A program made the position numbers and the translations under genes. From a virus, in IMG/VR virus record IMGVR_UViG_3300005515_000010, positions 1 to 47,207 of that record: DNA of 47,207 nucleotides; one strand, written 5' to 3'. The notes beneath the pieces were generated by a model, which saw only the letters and a program-made list of their open reading frames with translations, made no database searches and was not told where the DNA came from. Shown here piece by piece: positions 7,956 to 14,312 of this stretch (positions are counted from its first letter, which is position 1; every line of letters starts with the position of its first letter).

Positions 7956-8296
7956 CAGTTCATGCTCCCCATCTTCGCCATGGTGCGCGCGGCATGGAGC
8001 TTCCCGAAGCGGATGCCGCACGGGAAGTTGGTCTCAAGCATCAGGTTGAACTGGGCGTACTGCTCGGCGGTCTCCTGATAATCGCCCATGGCGATCAGAG
8101 AGCCCGCCTGCATGCCGGCGAAGACAATCCCCGCGGTCATAGCGACCGCGATCGCGTCGCGCGGATCCTCGAATTCTCCGACGGCGTCATGCATCGCGGC
8201 GCGGAACCGCTCGCACATCTGCATCATGGCTTCCATGTGCGGATCAGAAATCTGAACCGGCGGCGGCAATTCGGCTTCGGCAGGCGTGTCAGCCAC
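7955..8296 (-). CDS. Hypothetical protein, 113 aa
   Basis: A helical, acidic 113-residue protein with several Met-rich segments (HMEAMMQMCERFRAAMHDA) and a central alanine/glycine-rich hydrophobic stretch (AIAVAMTAGIVFAGMQAGSL) that could be a helix packed in a soluble protein or a marginal membrane segment. No family is recognised. Confidence 0.65.
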   Translation of the reverse strand: MADTPAEAELPPPVQISDPHMEAMMQMCERFRAAMHDAVGEFEDPRDAIAVAMTAGIVFAGMQAGSLIAMGDYQETAEQYAQFNLMLETNFPCGIRFGKLHAARTMAKMGSMN

Positions 8297-8606
8297 GGCT
8301 ATTCTCCTGAAGGGCCGCCGCCCCCGAGTGGACGTCAGAGGCGGCGGCAGGTTGTCCCGGCTGGGTCGACTGCGGGGTCACCGGGGGGTTCGGGTTGGGT
8401 CGGTGGCAGCCGGACGCGATGCGCGCGGCGACGATCGCCTGCGTGCCGGACGTGCCGTTGCCGATCGGCTTCTCGATCGCGTCGACGACGTCGGTCTCGA
8501 TCAGCGGGAGGATGGCGACGACGTCGGCAATCGTGCCCGGTGTCGGATAGACCCCGGCGCGGTTGAGCAGGTCGATGGCGTAGAGGCGGGCGGCGGTGTC
8601 GGTCAT
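8289..8606 (-). CDS. Hypothetical protein, 105 aa
   Basis: The 105-residue product has an ordered first half (ARLYAIDLLNRAGVYPTPGT) and a Pro/Gln/Ser-rich disordered tail. The start is the ATG overlapping the upstream stop as ATGA; the in-frame extension upstream is basic shadow sequence. Unknown function. Confidence 0.65.
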   Translation of the reverse strand: MTDTAARLYAIDLLNRAGVYPTPGTIADVVAILPLIETDVVDAIEKPIGNGTSGTQAIVAARIASGCHRPNPNPPVTPQSTQPGQPAAASDVHSGAAALQENSRG

Positions 8607-8893
8607 GGCTCGATCACCAGCACGCCGACGCCGTCCCGCGTCACGCCCGAGGGAATGACGATGCTGGCGCCGGAACCGAATCGGATCGACCAGCCATGCG
8701 GATGCTTGGCAACGGACATAACCTCTTCGCCGATCAAGTTCTTCACGTCGACCGGCTGCTCCTGCTCCCAAGCCCTCGCCGCCTTGTCGTTTTCATGCTC
8801 GGCGAGCAGTACCGCCTCGGCGGATTCGAGGCAGGCGTCGAAGGTGCGCAGACCCTTGGGCGCGAAGCCCTCGTAGAACGGCAGGCCGGTCAT
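8603..8893 (-). CDS. Hypothetical protein, 96 aa
   Basis: A 96-residue protein with a helical N-terminal half (TFDACLESAEAVLLAEHEND) and a beta-rich C-terminal half (GWSIRFGSGASIVIPSG). Overlaps both neighbours by four bases. No known family. Confidence 0.65.
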   Translation of the reverse strand: MTGLPFYEGFAPKGLRTFDACLESAEAVLLAEHENDKAARAWEQEQPVDVKNLIGEEVMSVAKHPHGWSIRFGSGASIVIPSGVTRDGVGVLVIEP

Positions 8894-9294
8894 GACGGGT
8901 CCGCCTGCAGAATTTCCTTGTTCCGCTGCCGGGCGAACCAGACGATGTCATCTTCGCCGCCAATACCGTCGGACCAATTGCATGCCTCGACAATCTCGTA
9001 TCGGCCGTCTTCGGAATAAATGTCGCCGCCCTCGATCGCGCGTGGCGCCGCGGCGATCGCTTCGTCGCGGGTAGAAAAGTCGAGCGCGAAGCTCTCGCCG
9101 TCGACCTCGCCGATCCACCAGCGCCAATCGTCGAATGCTTCTTCACCGCGCGCCGCGCGCCAGTCGGCGAGGATACGATCGCAGCCCGTCTCTTCCCATC
9201 CGTCCTGCGACCGATAGGTGTTTTCGAGCAGCTGGCGCACGACCTCCATCGCGTCGGCGTTGACGCCGTCGAAGGGGTTCACCTTCGCGCTCAC
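8890..9294 (-). CDS. Hypothetical acidic protein, 134 aa (GTG start)
   Basis: The 134-residue, strongly acidic product contains QDGWEETGCDRILADWRAAR and FDDWRWWIGEVDGESFALDF. A GTG at 9294 was chosen: it overlaps the stop of the 40-residue peptide gene by three bases and begins where protein-like composition begins. The open frame upstream runs through the promoter and operators and cannot be coding. A mimic-like, DNA-avoiding charge is evident, but its function is unknown. Confidence 0.65.
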   Translation of the reverse strand: MSAKVNPFDGVNADAMEVVRQLLENTYRSQDGWEETGCDRILADWRAARGEEAFDDWRWWIGEVDGESFALDFSTRDEAIAAAPRAIEGGDIYSEDGRYEIVEACNWSDGIGGEDDIVWFARQRNKEILQADPS

Positions 9295-9413
9295 AGCAGC
9301 ACCGCCACGATCGCGGGGACGATGATCAGGATGGCGACGAACGCCATCGCAAGGTGAGCGAGCGCGACGTCGGGCGCGACGCCATTCTCGGAACGCTCTT
9401 GGGCAGACAGCAT
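9291..9413 (-). CDS. 40-residue single-span membrane peptide, first gene of the leftward operon
   Basis: ATG at 9413 is preceded by GGAGG seven bases upstream, the best ribosome site of the operon. The peptide has a polar N-terminus and a hydrophobic C-terminal half (MAFVAILIIVPAIVAVLL) that would span the membrane. As the first gene behind the repressed leftward promoter it would be among the first products after infection or induction, so an exclusion or membrane-signalling role is imaginable but not shown. Confidence 0.65.
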   Translation of the reverse strand: MLSAQERSENGVAPDVALAHLAMAFVAILIIVPAIVAVLL

Positions 9414-9431
9414 CGTTCGACCTCCGGCGCC

Positions 9432-9448
9432 GGGCACTTGATGTGCCC
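9432..9448. repeat. Inverted repeat in the leader of the leftward operon
   Basis: GGGCAC-N5-GTGCCC lies just downstream of the leftward -10 box and before the first start codon. The half-sites match the operator half-site GGGCA but are arranged outward, with spacing unlike the four operators. It may be an extra binding site or an mRNA leader hairpin. Confidence 0.45.
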
Positions 9449-9458
9449 AGTCCCGGAA

Positions 9459-9487
9459 TTAATGTGCCCTGTTTGGGCATCTGTCAA
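9459..9487 (-). promoter_or_regulatory. Leftward early promoter (pL-like)
   Basis: On the minus strand TTGACA (9482-9487) is a perfect -35 hexamer, and CATTAA (9459-9464) follows after exactly 17 bases. The whole spacer is occupied by one operator (9465-9479). The first gene starts at 9413. This is the clearest sigma70-type promoter in the window and explains expression of the leftward operon. Confidence 0.75.
9465..9479. promoter_or_regulatory. Repressor operator inside the pL spacer
   Basis: TGCCC-N5-GGGCA, identical in form to the sites at 9497, 10858 and 10919. It lies between the -35 and -10 boxes of the leftward promoter, so bound CI or Cro would block polymerase. Confidence 0.75.
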
Positions 9488-9496
9488 TGCTATAAA

Positions 9497-9511
9497 TGCC
9501 CTATATGGGCA
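9497..9511. promoter_or_regulatory. Second leftward operator
   Basis: TGCCC-TATAT-GGGCA, extended to a symmetric ATGCCC/GGGCAT. It lies upstream of the pL -35 box, 32 bases from the first operator (about three helical turns), so cooperative dimer binding is geometrically possible. Confidence 0.75.
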
Positions 9512-9528
9512 TATCCCGTTAACCCCCG

Positions 9529-9918
9529 CTATTCGTCGGGATATTCCTCGTCGGGGTACCAGTCTTCTTGCGGCGACTGATCGGCCGGTTCGGGTGGAAG
9601 CACCGGCGCCTCGCCGTCGAAAGCGATTCGGATATAGCCGTTACGGTCGGTGCGTCCCTGAAAGATCGCGGCCGCCGAGCCGCGCCGGATCTGCATCCCC
9701 ACATAAACCGCGCGGTTCGCCGGGATATAGCCCATCATCATATCTTGCGCGTTGCGCACCTCGATCGCGTGCTCGTCGTGCGGATTGGTCGGGTCGAGCC
9801 GCAGCACGACCGGGTCGCCGGGTTTGCAGAGCTCGAGCGCGAATTGCCGGGTCGGCTCCTTCGAGCTCTTGTTCGCGAATTGCGTCCCGACGATGGGCAG
9901 GGTTATCTGGGCAGGCAC
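9529..9918 (-). CDS. HIRAN-domain protein, 129 aa (GTG start)
   Basis: Residues about 5-100 match the HIRAN domain: ITLPIVGTQFAN, then GDPVVLRLDPTNPHDEHAI, then MMMGYIPANRAVYVG, then AAAIFQGR. HIRAN modules bind DNA ends or damaged/stalled forks in helicase-like proteins; here the domain stands alone with an acidic C-terminal tail. The start is the GTG at 9918, four bases after the stop of the membrane protein gene; the nearby ATG is out of frame. It is third in the cI operon, so it should be made in the lysogen, which points to maintenance, exclusion or defence rather than lytic growth. Confidence 0.8.
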   Translation of the reverse strand: MPAQITLPIVGTQFANKSSKEPTRQFALELCKPGDPVVLRLDPTNPHDEHAIEVRNAQDMMMGYIPANRAVYVGMQIRRGSAAAIFQGRTDRNGYIRIAFDGEAPVLPPEPADQSPQEDWYPDEEYPDE

Positions 9919-9922
9919 GCCA

Positions 9923-10138
9923 TCAAATGTGCCCTGCCGCGAGCAGCAACGCAACCAGCCCGGCAATCCACAGCAGCATGAGCGCCTGAAAACGCCTGCC
10001 CCGCGCGTCATGCGCCGCGACCTTCGCGGATCCGGGAAGGCCCTGCGGCCGGTTCGCCGCGCCGTTGCCGATTCCCATGATCGCCACACCGACGAAGATG
10101 TAGGCCGTGACGGCAATGCCCCATGCGGTGTCGGTCAT
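9923..10138 (-). CDS. Small two-span membrane protein, 71 aa
   Basis: The 71-residue product has two hydrophobic segments, GIAVTAYIFVGVAIMGIG (about 7-24) and LMLLWIAGLVALLLAAG (about 53-69), joined by a basic, probably cytoplasmic loop. Its ATG is one base from the cI stop codon and it precedes the HIRAN gene, so it belongs to the lysogenically expressed cI operon. Its position recalls the lambda rex genes, but there is no recognisable homology. Confidence 0.7.
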   Translation of the reverse strand: MTDTAWGIAVTAYIFVGVAIMGIGNGAANRPQGLPGSAKVAAHDARGRRFQALMLLWIAGLVALLLAAGHI

Positions 10139-10139
10139 A

Positions 10140-10847
10140 TCAGTGCCTTTTCGCTGACCAGATGACGCGCCCGATGATCCGGAGCGAGCTCCGCGGGAAG
10201 ACGCGAACCGGATCCTGATGGTTGCGGTTGTCCGATATCACCTGCACCATGCCGTTGCCCGCCGGCGCCAGCCGCTTGATCGCGCCGGCCCCTTCGATCG
10301 TGAGCGCATAGATCCCGTCGAACCGGTGAAGCTCGCTCTCCTCGCGGTTGATCATCACCTTGTCGTGACTGCCGATCGTCGGCTCCATGCTGTCGCCGAT
10401 CCCCTGCCCGATCAGCAACAGATGCGCCGGCGTGCGCGTGATCGCGGCGAGTTCGCCAGGGTCGAACCCGTAGGGCTCCTCCTCGATCCAGTCCTCGAGG
10501 TCGGTGCCGTCGCCCATGGCGAGCTCAAGGTTGACGCGGCGCAGCTGCACCGCGCCCACATCCTCATACGCGCTGCGCGTCGGCAGCTGGTCGGGCGCCC
10601 GCTTCATGTCGAGCGGCCGGTGCTCGTCGCGCTGGCCCGACGGCTTGGTGAAATTGCCTTTGCGGATAAGCTCGTCGGGCTCGCATTCCAGCGCCGCCGA
10701 TATGCGGTCTATCCAGTCCTGATTGAGGCGCCGCGCACCGCGCTCGAGCTTGCCGAGATTGTTGACGGTCGTGCCGATCGCCTCCGCAAGCTGAGCCTGC
10801 GTCCAATCCTTCGCCTTTCTGAGGTCCGCTATCCGGTTGTTTGCCAT
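10140..10847 (-). CDS. CI-like repressor, XRE HTH plus S24 peptidase domain
   Basis: The 235-residue protein has an N-terminal XRE helix-turn-helix (WTQAQLAEAIGTTVNNLGKL, about residues 15-34) and a C-terminal LexA-like S24 domain with the Ser-Lys pair in IGDSMEPTIG (S153) and GAGAIKRL (K191). It is divergent from the cro-like gene across several TGCCC-N5-GGGCA operators and should silence both early promoters. No Ala-Gly or Cys-Gly dipeptide occurs in the linker (residues about 65-150), the usual self-cleavage bond, so RecA-stimulated cleavage is doubtful. The ATG at 10847 begins MANNRIADLR; the open frame runs far upstream through the control region but is not coding there. Confidence 0.93.
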   Translation of the reverse strand: MANNRIADLRKAKDWTQAQLAEAIGTTVNNLGKLERGARRLNQDWIDRISAALECEPDELIRKGNFTKPSGQRDEHRPLDMKRAPDQLPTRSAYEDVGAVQLRRVNLELAMGDGTDLEDWIEEEPYGFDPGELAAITRTPAHLLLIGQGIGDSMEPTIGSHDKVMINREESELHRFDGIYALTIEGAGAIKRLAPAGNGMVQVISDNRNHQDPVRVFPRSSLRIIGRVIWSAKRH

Positions 10848-10857
10848 GCGTTTCTTG

Positions 10858-10872
10858 TGCCCCGTGTGGGCA
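10858..10872. promoter_or_regulatory. Operator just upstream of cI
   Basis: TGCCC-N5-GGGCA eleven bases before the cI start codon. Occupancy would probably stop cI transcription or translation start, giving autoregulation. Confidence 0.7.
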
Positions 10873-10908
10873 CCTTTCGTATAGAGGACAGCTTGGGCAC
10901 TTTCTGGC

Positions 10909-10937
10909 TTGCATGAGGTGCCCATATTGGGCATATC
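10909..10937 (+). promoter_or_regulatory. Rightward early promoter (pR-like)
   Basis: TTGCAT (10909-10914) and CATATC (10932-10937) are separated by 17 bases, and the spacer holds an operator (10919-10933), the same design as at pL. The hexamers are weaker than at pL. If correct, the transcript would start at or next to the cro ATG at 10944, a nearly leaderless message. Confidence 0.55.
10919..10933. promoter_or_regulatory. Operator in the rightward promoter
   Basis: TGCCC-ATATT-GGGCA lies within the presumed pR spacer. Additional GGGCA half-sites at 10895-10899 and 10940-10944 flank it on the same face of the control region and may be weak accessory sites. Confidence 0.75.
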
Positions 10938-10943
10938 TTGGGC

Positions 10944-11147
10944 ATGACGTTGCTCGACCACATCAAGGCCCGCGGAATCTCCGTGCCAGAAGCTGCGGCG
11001 GAGCTCGACGAGGCCGAGAGCACGATTCGCAAGATCGCCTATCGTCAGCGCCAGCCCAGCCTTCCGCTCGCGGTCAAGATTGCGACGTGGTCGGGCGGCG
11101 CCGTCACCGAGGCCGACCTCCTGCTCGAGGGGGTCGCCGCCACATGA
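10944..11147 (+). CDS. Cro/YdaS-like HTH regulator, 67 aa
   Basis: A 67-residue helix-turn-helix protein (VPEAAAELDEAESTIRKIAY about residues 14-33) of the size and position of Cro, divergent from cI. Such proteins bind the shared operators and favour the lytic course. The ATG at 10944 lies within an operator half-site; a TTG two codons earlier is less likely. Assignment rests on the HTH and synteny. Confidence 0.8.
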   Translation: MTLLDHIKARGISVPEAAAELDEAESTIRKIAYRQRQPSLPLAVKIATWSGGAVTEADLLLEGVAAT

Positions 11148-11162
11148 TCGATCGTCAGTTTT

Positions 11163-11237
11163 CGCAGGGTGGGGAAGTCCGGTCATCCCGCTTGGCTCAT
11201 AACCAAGAGATCGCGGGTTCGAATCCCGCTCCTGCAA
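11163..11237 (+). tRNA. tRNA(CAT) with initiator-like features
   Basis: A complete cloverleaf can be folded: acceptor 11163-11169 with 11230-11236, D-stem GGGA/TCCC, anticodon stem CTTGG/CCAAG with anticodon CAT at 11198-11200, T-stem GCGGG/CCCGC with TTCGAAT loop, discriminator A. Position 1 is C opposite A72, the unpaired end that marks bacterial initiator tRNA, and D-stem pair 11:24 is purine:pyrimidine (G:C), also initiator-type. Only two of the three G:C pairs expected at the base of the anticodon stem are present (29:41 is T:A). CCA is not encoded (CCC follows). It lies directly after the cro-like gene in the early rightward transcript. Elongator Met or Ile(CAU) are alternatives. Confidence 0.85.
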
Positions 11238-11244
11238 CCCGTTT

Positions 11245-11274
11245 CCGGAGCGTGTCGCCCCCCCGGCGCTCCGG
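11245..11274 (+). other. Hairpin after the tRNA, 8-bp stem
   Basis: CCGGAGCG (11245-11252) pairs with CGCTCCGG (11267-11274) around a 14-base loop. It lies seven bases beyond the tRNA and may mark its 3' end for processing or slow the polymerase. No T-run follows. Confidence 0.6.
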
Positions 11275-11277
11275 GCA

Positions 11278-11323
11278 GGCACGGCGGGGCTCCCTCCCCC
11301 CAACCCCTCGGCCCCGCCGTGCC
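11278..11323 (+). terminator. 13-bp GC stem downstream of the tRNA, possible terminator or processing hairpin
   Basis: GGCACGGCGGGGC (11278-11290) pairs perfectly with GCCCCGCCGTGCC (11311-11323) around a C-rich 20-base loop. The following bases are T-rich but without a continuous run, so intrinsic termination would be partial. It separates cro-tRNA from the downstream early genes, where a regulated terminator would make sense. Confidence 0.5.
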
Positions 11324-11382
11324 GTTCGCTTTCTTGTCCCTGTTCCATGTGAAACGTCTGCGCGGCGGCCGGGAGCTTTCCC

Positions 11383-11832
11383 ATGGAAATGATGCCCGAA
11401 TTTTCCAACGACGCTGTGAAAGTCCTGATCCGGGACACGCTTCGCCTGTTCGTCGGCTTCGGCCGGCGCATCAGCTGGGCGGATCTCGCCGTCGCGACCG
11501 GCGACAGGGAAGGGACGCTGCGCAGCTATGTCGAGGCCGACGGCCCGCTGATGCCGCTCGACGTCTTCATGCGCGTGTTCGCCGTGCTACCGCCCGAAGC
11601 GTTCGGCCGGTGCGCCAGCCGCATGGGTTTCAGCACCTCGCCGCTCGACGTCGATGACGCCGCCACCGTGCGCCGCGGCATCGCCGCCTGCGCGCGCTTT
11701 GCCGCGAACGGTGCCGAAGCTTTGGAGGATGGCGTGCTCTCGCACACCGAGCGGGCCAGCCTCGCCGACGACGCCAGCAATATCATCCCCATCATCCATG
11801 CCATCGCGGGGAACGGTTCGGGCCCGCGCTAG
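11383..11832 (+). CDS. Possible early regulator, 149 aa
   Basis: Residues about 10-85 of this 149-residue protein (LIRDTLRLFVGFGRRISWAD, then VATGDREGTLRSYVEADG) resemble a helix-turn-helix region, and the gene occupies the place of CII-like regulators after cro. GGGAG lies eight bases before the ATG. It is related in style to alphaproteobacterial prophage proteins of unknown role. A regulatory function is inferred from position and the HTH-like segment only. Confidence 0.7.
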   Translation: MEMMPEFSNDAVKVLIRDTLRLFVGFGRRISWADLAVATGDREGTLRSYVEADGPLMPLDVFMRVFAVLPPEAFGRCASRMGFSTSPLDVDDAATVRRGIAACARFAANGAEALEDGVLSHTERASLADDASNIIPIIHAIAGNGSGPR

Positions 11833-11898
11833 CGGCCCATGTCCCCGCGATGGTGACCAATCTGCTCCCGTCGAGGGGGGCGTCATAGGAGCAAATCA

Positions 11899-12168
11899 AT
11901 GAGCGAAGCTTCGGTTTCGGACAATCAGCTGCGTCTGTTCGTCGAGCGCATCGAGCGGTTGGCTGAAGAGGCCAAGGGCATTTCCGACGATATCCGCGAC
12001 GTCTACCTCGAGGCGAAGTCGCAGGGTTACGATCCCAAGATCATGCGCGCCGTCATCCGGCTGCGGAAGATGCCCGTGCACGACCGCAAGGAAATGGAAG
12101 CGGTGCTCGAGGTCTATAAGGACGCGCTCGGCATGCAGCTGAGCCTGCCGCTCGAGCGTGCGGCTTGA
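11899..12168 (+). CDS. GapR-family (DUF2312) DNA-binding protein
   Basis: The 89-residue product matches the DUF2312/GapR family throughout: RLFVERIERLAEEAKGISDD, then DVYLEAKSQGYDPKIMRAVI, then RLRKMP. Caulobacter GapR is a nucleoid protein that binds overtwisted AT-rich DNA and helps topoisomerases during replication. A phage copy next to replication genes may serve its own replication or bias host chromatin. TAGGAG lies upstream of the ATG. Family assignment is firm, the phage role inferred. Confidence 0.88.
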   Translation: MSEASVSDNQLRLFVERIERLAEEAKGISDDIRDVYLEAKSQGYDPKIMRAVIRLRKMPVHDRKEMEAVLEVYKDALGMQLSLPLERAA

Positions 12169-12177
12169 GGCGTCAGC

Positions 12178-13584
12178 ATGTCGCATCGTGTGATATTCGG
12201 CGACTGCGTCGAGGCGCTGCGGGATCTCGCCCGCGATAGCGTGCTCGTCGACGCGGTCGTGACCGACCCGCCCTATCATTTCAACAGCATCGTCGAACGG
12301 CTGGGCAAGCCTGACGCCGCGCCGATCCAGTCGGGCGCGACCGGCGTCTACGCGCGGTCGTCGACCGGCTTCATGGGGCAGGAATGGGACGGCGGCGACG
12401 TCGCCTTCCGGCCGGAAACGTGGCGCCGCGTCTATGACGTGATGAAGCCGGGCGCGCACCTGGTCGCTTTCGCGTCGACCAAGGGCTTCGGCCGCATGGC
12501 CTGCGCGATCGAAGATGCGGGGTTTGAAATCCGCGACGGTATCTTCGAGCTCTTCTCTCTCGACGACCTCGCAACGGGCTTTGTCGACGGCCTCAGTCCT
12601 TCGCAGCGCGATGCCTTCGCGCGCCTTCTCGAAAACAGCATGTTCGCCGGCCTGCTCGGCTGGGTCTATGGCACCGGCTTTCCGAAGTCGCACAATCTCG
12701 AAGGCGATTGGGAGGGCTGGGGCACTGCCCTGAAACCCGCAATCGAGCCGATCGTGCTCGCGCAAAAGCCCATCGCCGAAAGCAGCGTCGCCGCGAATGT
12801 CACGCGCTGGGGTACCGGCGCGATCAACATCGACGCCTGCCGGATCTCGATCGACGAGGGCGAGCGCTTCGACGGCGGAGGGCAAAGCCGCAATGGCGTC
12901 AACGTCGAGACGCATGCCGAAGGCTGGCGCCGCCCGTGGATGGATGACCCGGCCGCAGTCGAAGCGCACCGCGACCGGCTGCGCGAAGGCGTCGAGAAAG
13001 CGAAGAAGCTCGGGCGGTGGCCCGCGAACGTGATCCACGACGGCAGCGCCGAGGTCGAGGCCGCATTCGCCGCATTCGGCGAGCGCGGTGCGCTGGCGCC
13101 CGTCGGCGAGCGAGGCGGCGACAAATTCCGCAACGTCTTCGGTGCCTTCCAGGGCAATGGCGACAACGGCGCAACTTTCCAGGGCGATACCGGGACCGCG
13201 GCGCGCTTCTTCTATTCGTCGAAGGCCAAACAGGCGGAGCGGATCTTCGAATGCCGTTCCTGCTGCGCGCACCAGGTCGGCAAGCCGGACTGCGGGCACG
13301 ACAATTTTCGCACTCACCCGACGGTCAAGCCGCACGATGTCATGCGCTGGCTCGTCGAAATGGTCTGTCCGCCGGGCGGGCTGGTCCTCGATCCGTTCGC
13401 CGGCACCGGCACGACCGCTTTCGCAGCGCGCGCGGCCGGGATGCAATCGCTGTCGATCGAGGCTGAGGCGAACCACATCCGGGATATCGGCGTGCGGCTC
13501 GATATCCCAGTCGACGACCTCATCGCGGCAAAGGTCGCCGCGATGCCGGTCGACCACGGCGATCAGCATGAGATGTTCGCATGA
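12178..13584 (+). CDS. Site-specific DNA methyltransferase (amino-methylating, beta-type order)
   Basis: The 468-residue enzyme has the catalytic DPPY at residues 30-33 and the S-adenosylmethionine motif DPFAGTGTT starting at residue 405, so the catalytic motif precedes the cofactor motif, as in the beta class of N6-adenine/N4-cytosine methyltransferases. A long central section probably holds target recognition, and a Cys/His patch (CRSCCAHQVGKPDCGH) precedes the cofactor motif. No restriction enzyme gene is nearby, so protection of phage DNA or regulation is more likely than a restriction-modification pair. GAGG precedes the ATG. Confidence 0.9.
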   Translation: MSHRVIFGDCVEALRDLARDSVLVDAVVTDPPYHFNSIVERLGKPDAAPIQSGATGVYARSSTGFMGQEWDGGDVAFRPETWRRVYDVMKPGAHLVAFASTKGFGRMACAIEDAGFEIRDGIFELFSLDDLATGFVDGLSPSQRDAFARLLENSMFAGLLGWVYGTGFPKSHNLEGDWEGWGTALKPAIEPIVLAQKPIAESSVAANVTRWGTGAINIDACRISIDEGERFDGGGQSRNGVNVETHAEGWRRPWMDDPAAVEAHRDRLREGVEKAKKLGRWPANVIHDGSAEVEAAFAAFGERGALAPVGERGGDKFRNVFGAFQGNGDNGATFQGDTGTAARFFYSSKAKQAERIFECRSCCAHQVGKPDCGHDNFRTHPTVKPHDVMRWLVEMVCPPGGLVLDPFAGTGTTAFAARAAGMQSLSIEAEANHIRDIGVRLDIPVDDLIAAKVAAMPVDHGDQHEMFA

Positions 13585-14312
13585 TCGAAACAGGGCTTCG
13601 AGTTCTGATCGGCTGCGAGCGGTCGGGCGTAATTCGCCGCGAGTTCGAACGGCTAGGCCACGATGCGTGGTCGTGCGACTTCGCGCCTGCAGAGGATGGC
13701 AGTAACCGTCACCTGCGCTGCGATGTCCGCGAGGCCATTCACATGGACTTCGACCTCCTCGCGCTCTTCCACACCCCGTGCCCGATGCTCTGCAATAGCG
13801 GCGCGAAACACCTCTATATCGGCTGCAAGAAAGAGAACGGCCGAAACGAGGCTCGTTTCGAGGCTATGGAGGAAGCGGCAGCCCTCTATCGCTATTGTCG
13901 CGACGAGGGGGACATCCCGTGCCGCGCGATGGAAAACCCCGTCATGCATCGGCACGCGATCGTGGCCACGGGCCGCGGCTATACGCAGTTCGTCCATCCC
14001 TATTTCTTCGGAGACCCGTTCTTCAAGCTGACAGGCTTTGAATTGGTCAATCTGCCTGACCTCGTCCCGACGAACATGCTCCCACCCCCGAGCCCGGGCA
14101 CGGAAGAACATAAAGCCTGGTCAGCATGTCATCGCGCGCCGCCTGGGCCGAATAGGTCGATCGACCGGTCGCGCACTTATCCCGGCATTGCGACGGCGAT
14201 CGCAAAACAATGGGGCGATCACGCACTCGCTATCAAACACGGTCTCGCGCCGCGACCGACGCCGGGCGCCGGGCAGCAGCCGGATCTATTCGCAGAAAGG
14301 GTCGCCGCATGA
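13581..14312 (+). CDS. C5-cytosine-methyltransferase-like protein
   Basis: The 243-residue protein opens with a Rossmann-like LRVLIGCERSGVIRREFERL, an acidic DFAP segment, and a PC dipeptide in LFHTPCPML (C67), the place of the catalytic Cys of cytosine-C5 methyltransferases. AMENPVMHRH follows, with the ENP-type motif of the family. It is shorter than classical enzymes and typical of phage DNA-cytosine-methyltransferase-like proteins whose activity is mostly untested. It overlaps the preceding methyltransferase by four bases. Confidence 0.75.
   Translation: MIETGLRVLIGCERSGVIRREFERLGHDAWSCDFAPAEDGSNRHLRCDVREAIHMDFDLLALFHTPCPMLCNSGAKHLYIGCKKENGRNEARFEAMEEAAALYRYCRDEGDIPCRAMENPVMHRHAIVATGRGYTQFVHPYFFGDPFFKLTGFELVNLPDLVPTNMLPPPSPGTEEHKAWSACHRAPPGPNRSIDRSRTYPGIATAIAKQWGDHALAIKHGLAPRPTPGAGQQPDLFAERVAA

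Noticed and set aside
10140-11471. 443-residue version of the repressor
   Set aside because: The upstream 207 codons run through the operators, the divergent promoter and the tRNA gene. The ATG at 10847 opens a normal HTH repressor.
11896-13569. 557-residue minus-strand frame opposite the GapR-like and methyltransferase genes
   Set aside because: Clear methyltransferase motifs lie on the plus strand; the minus frame has no domain, ribosome site or coupling.
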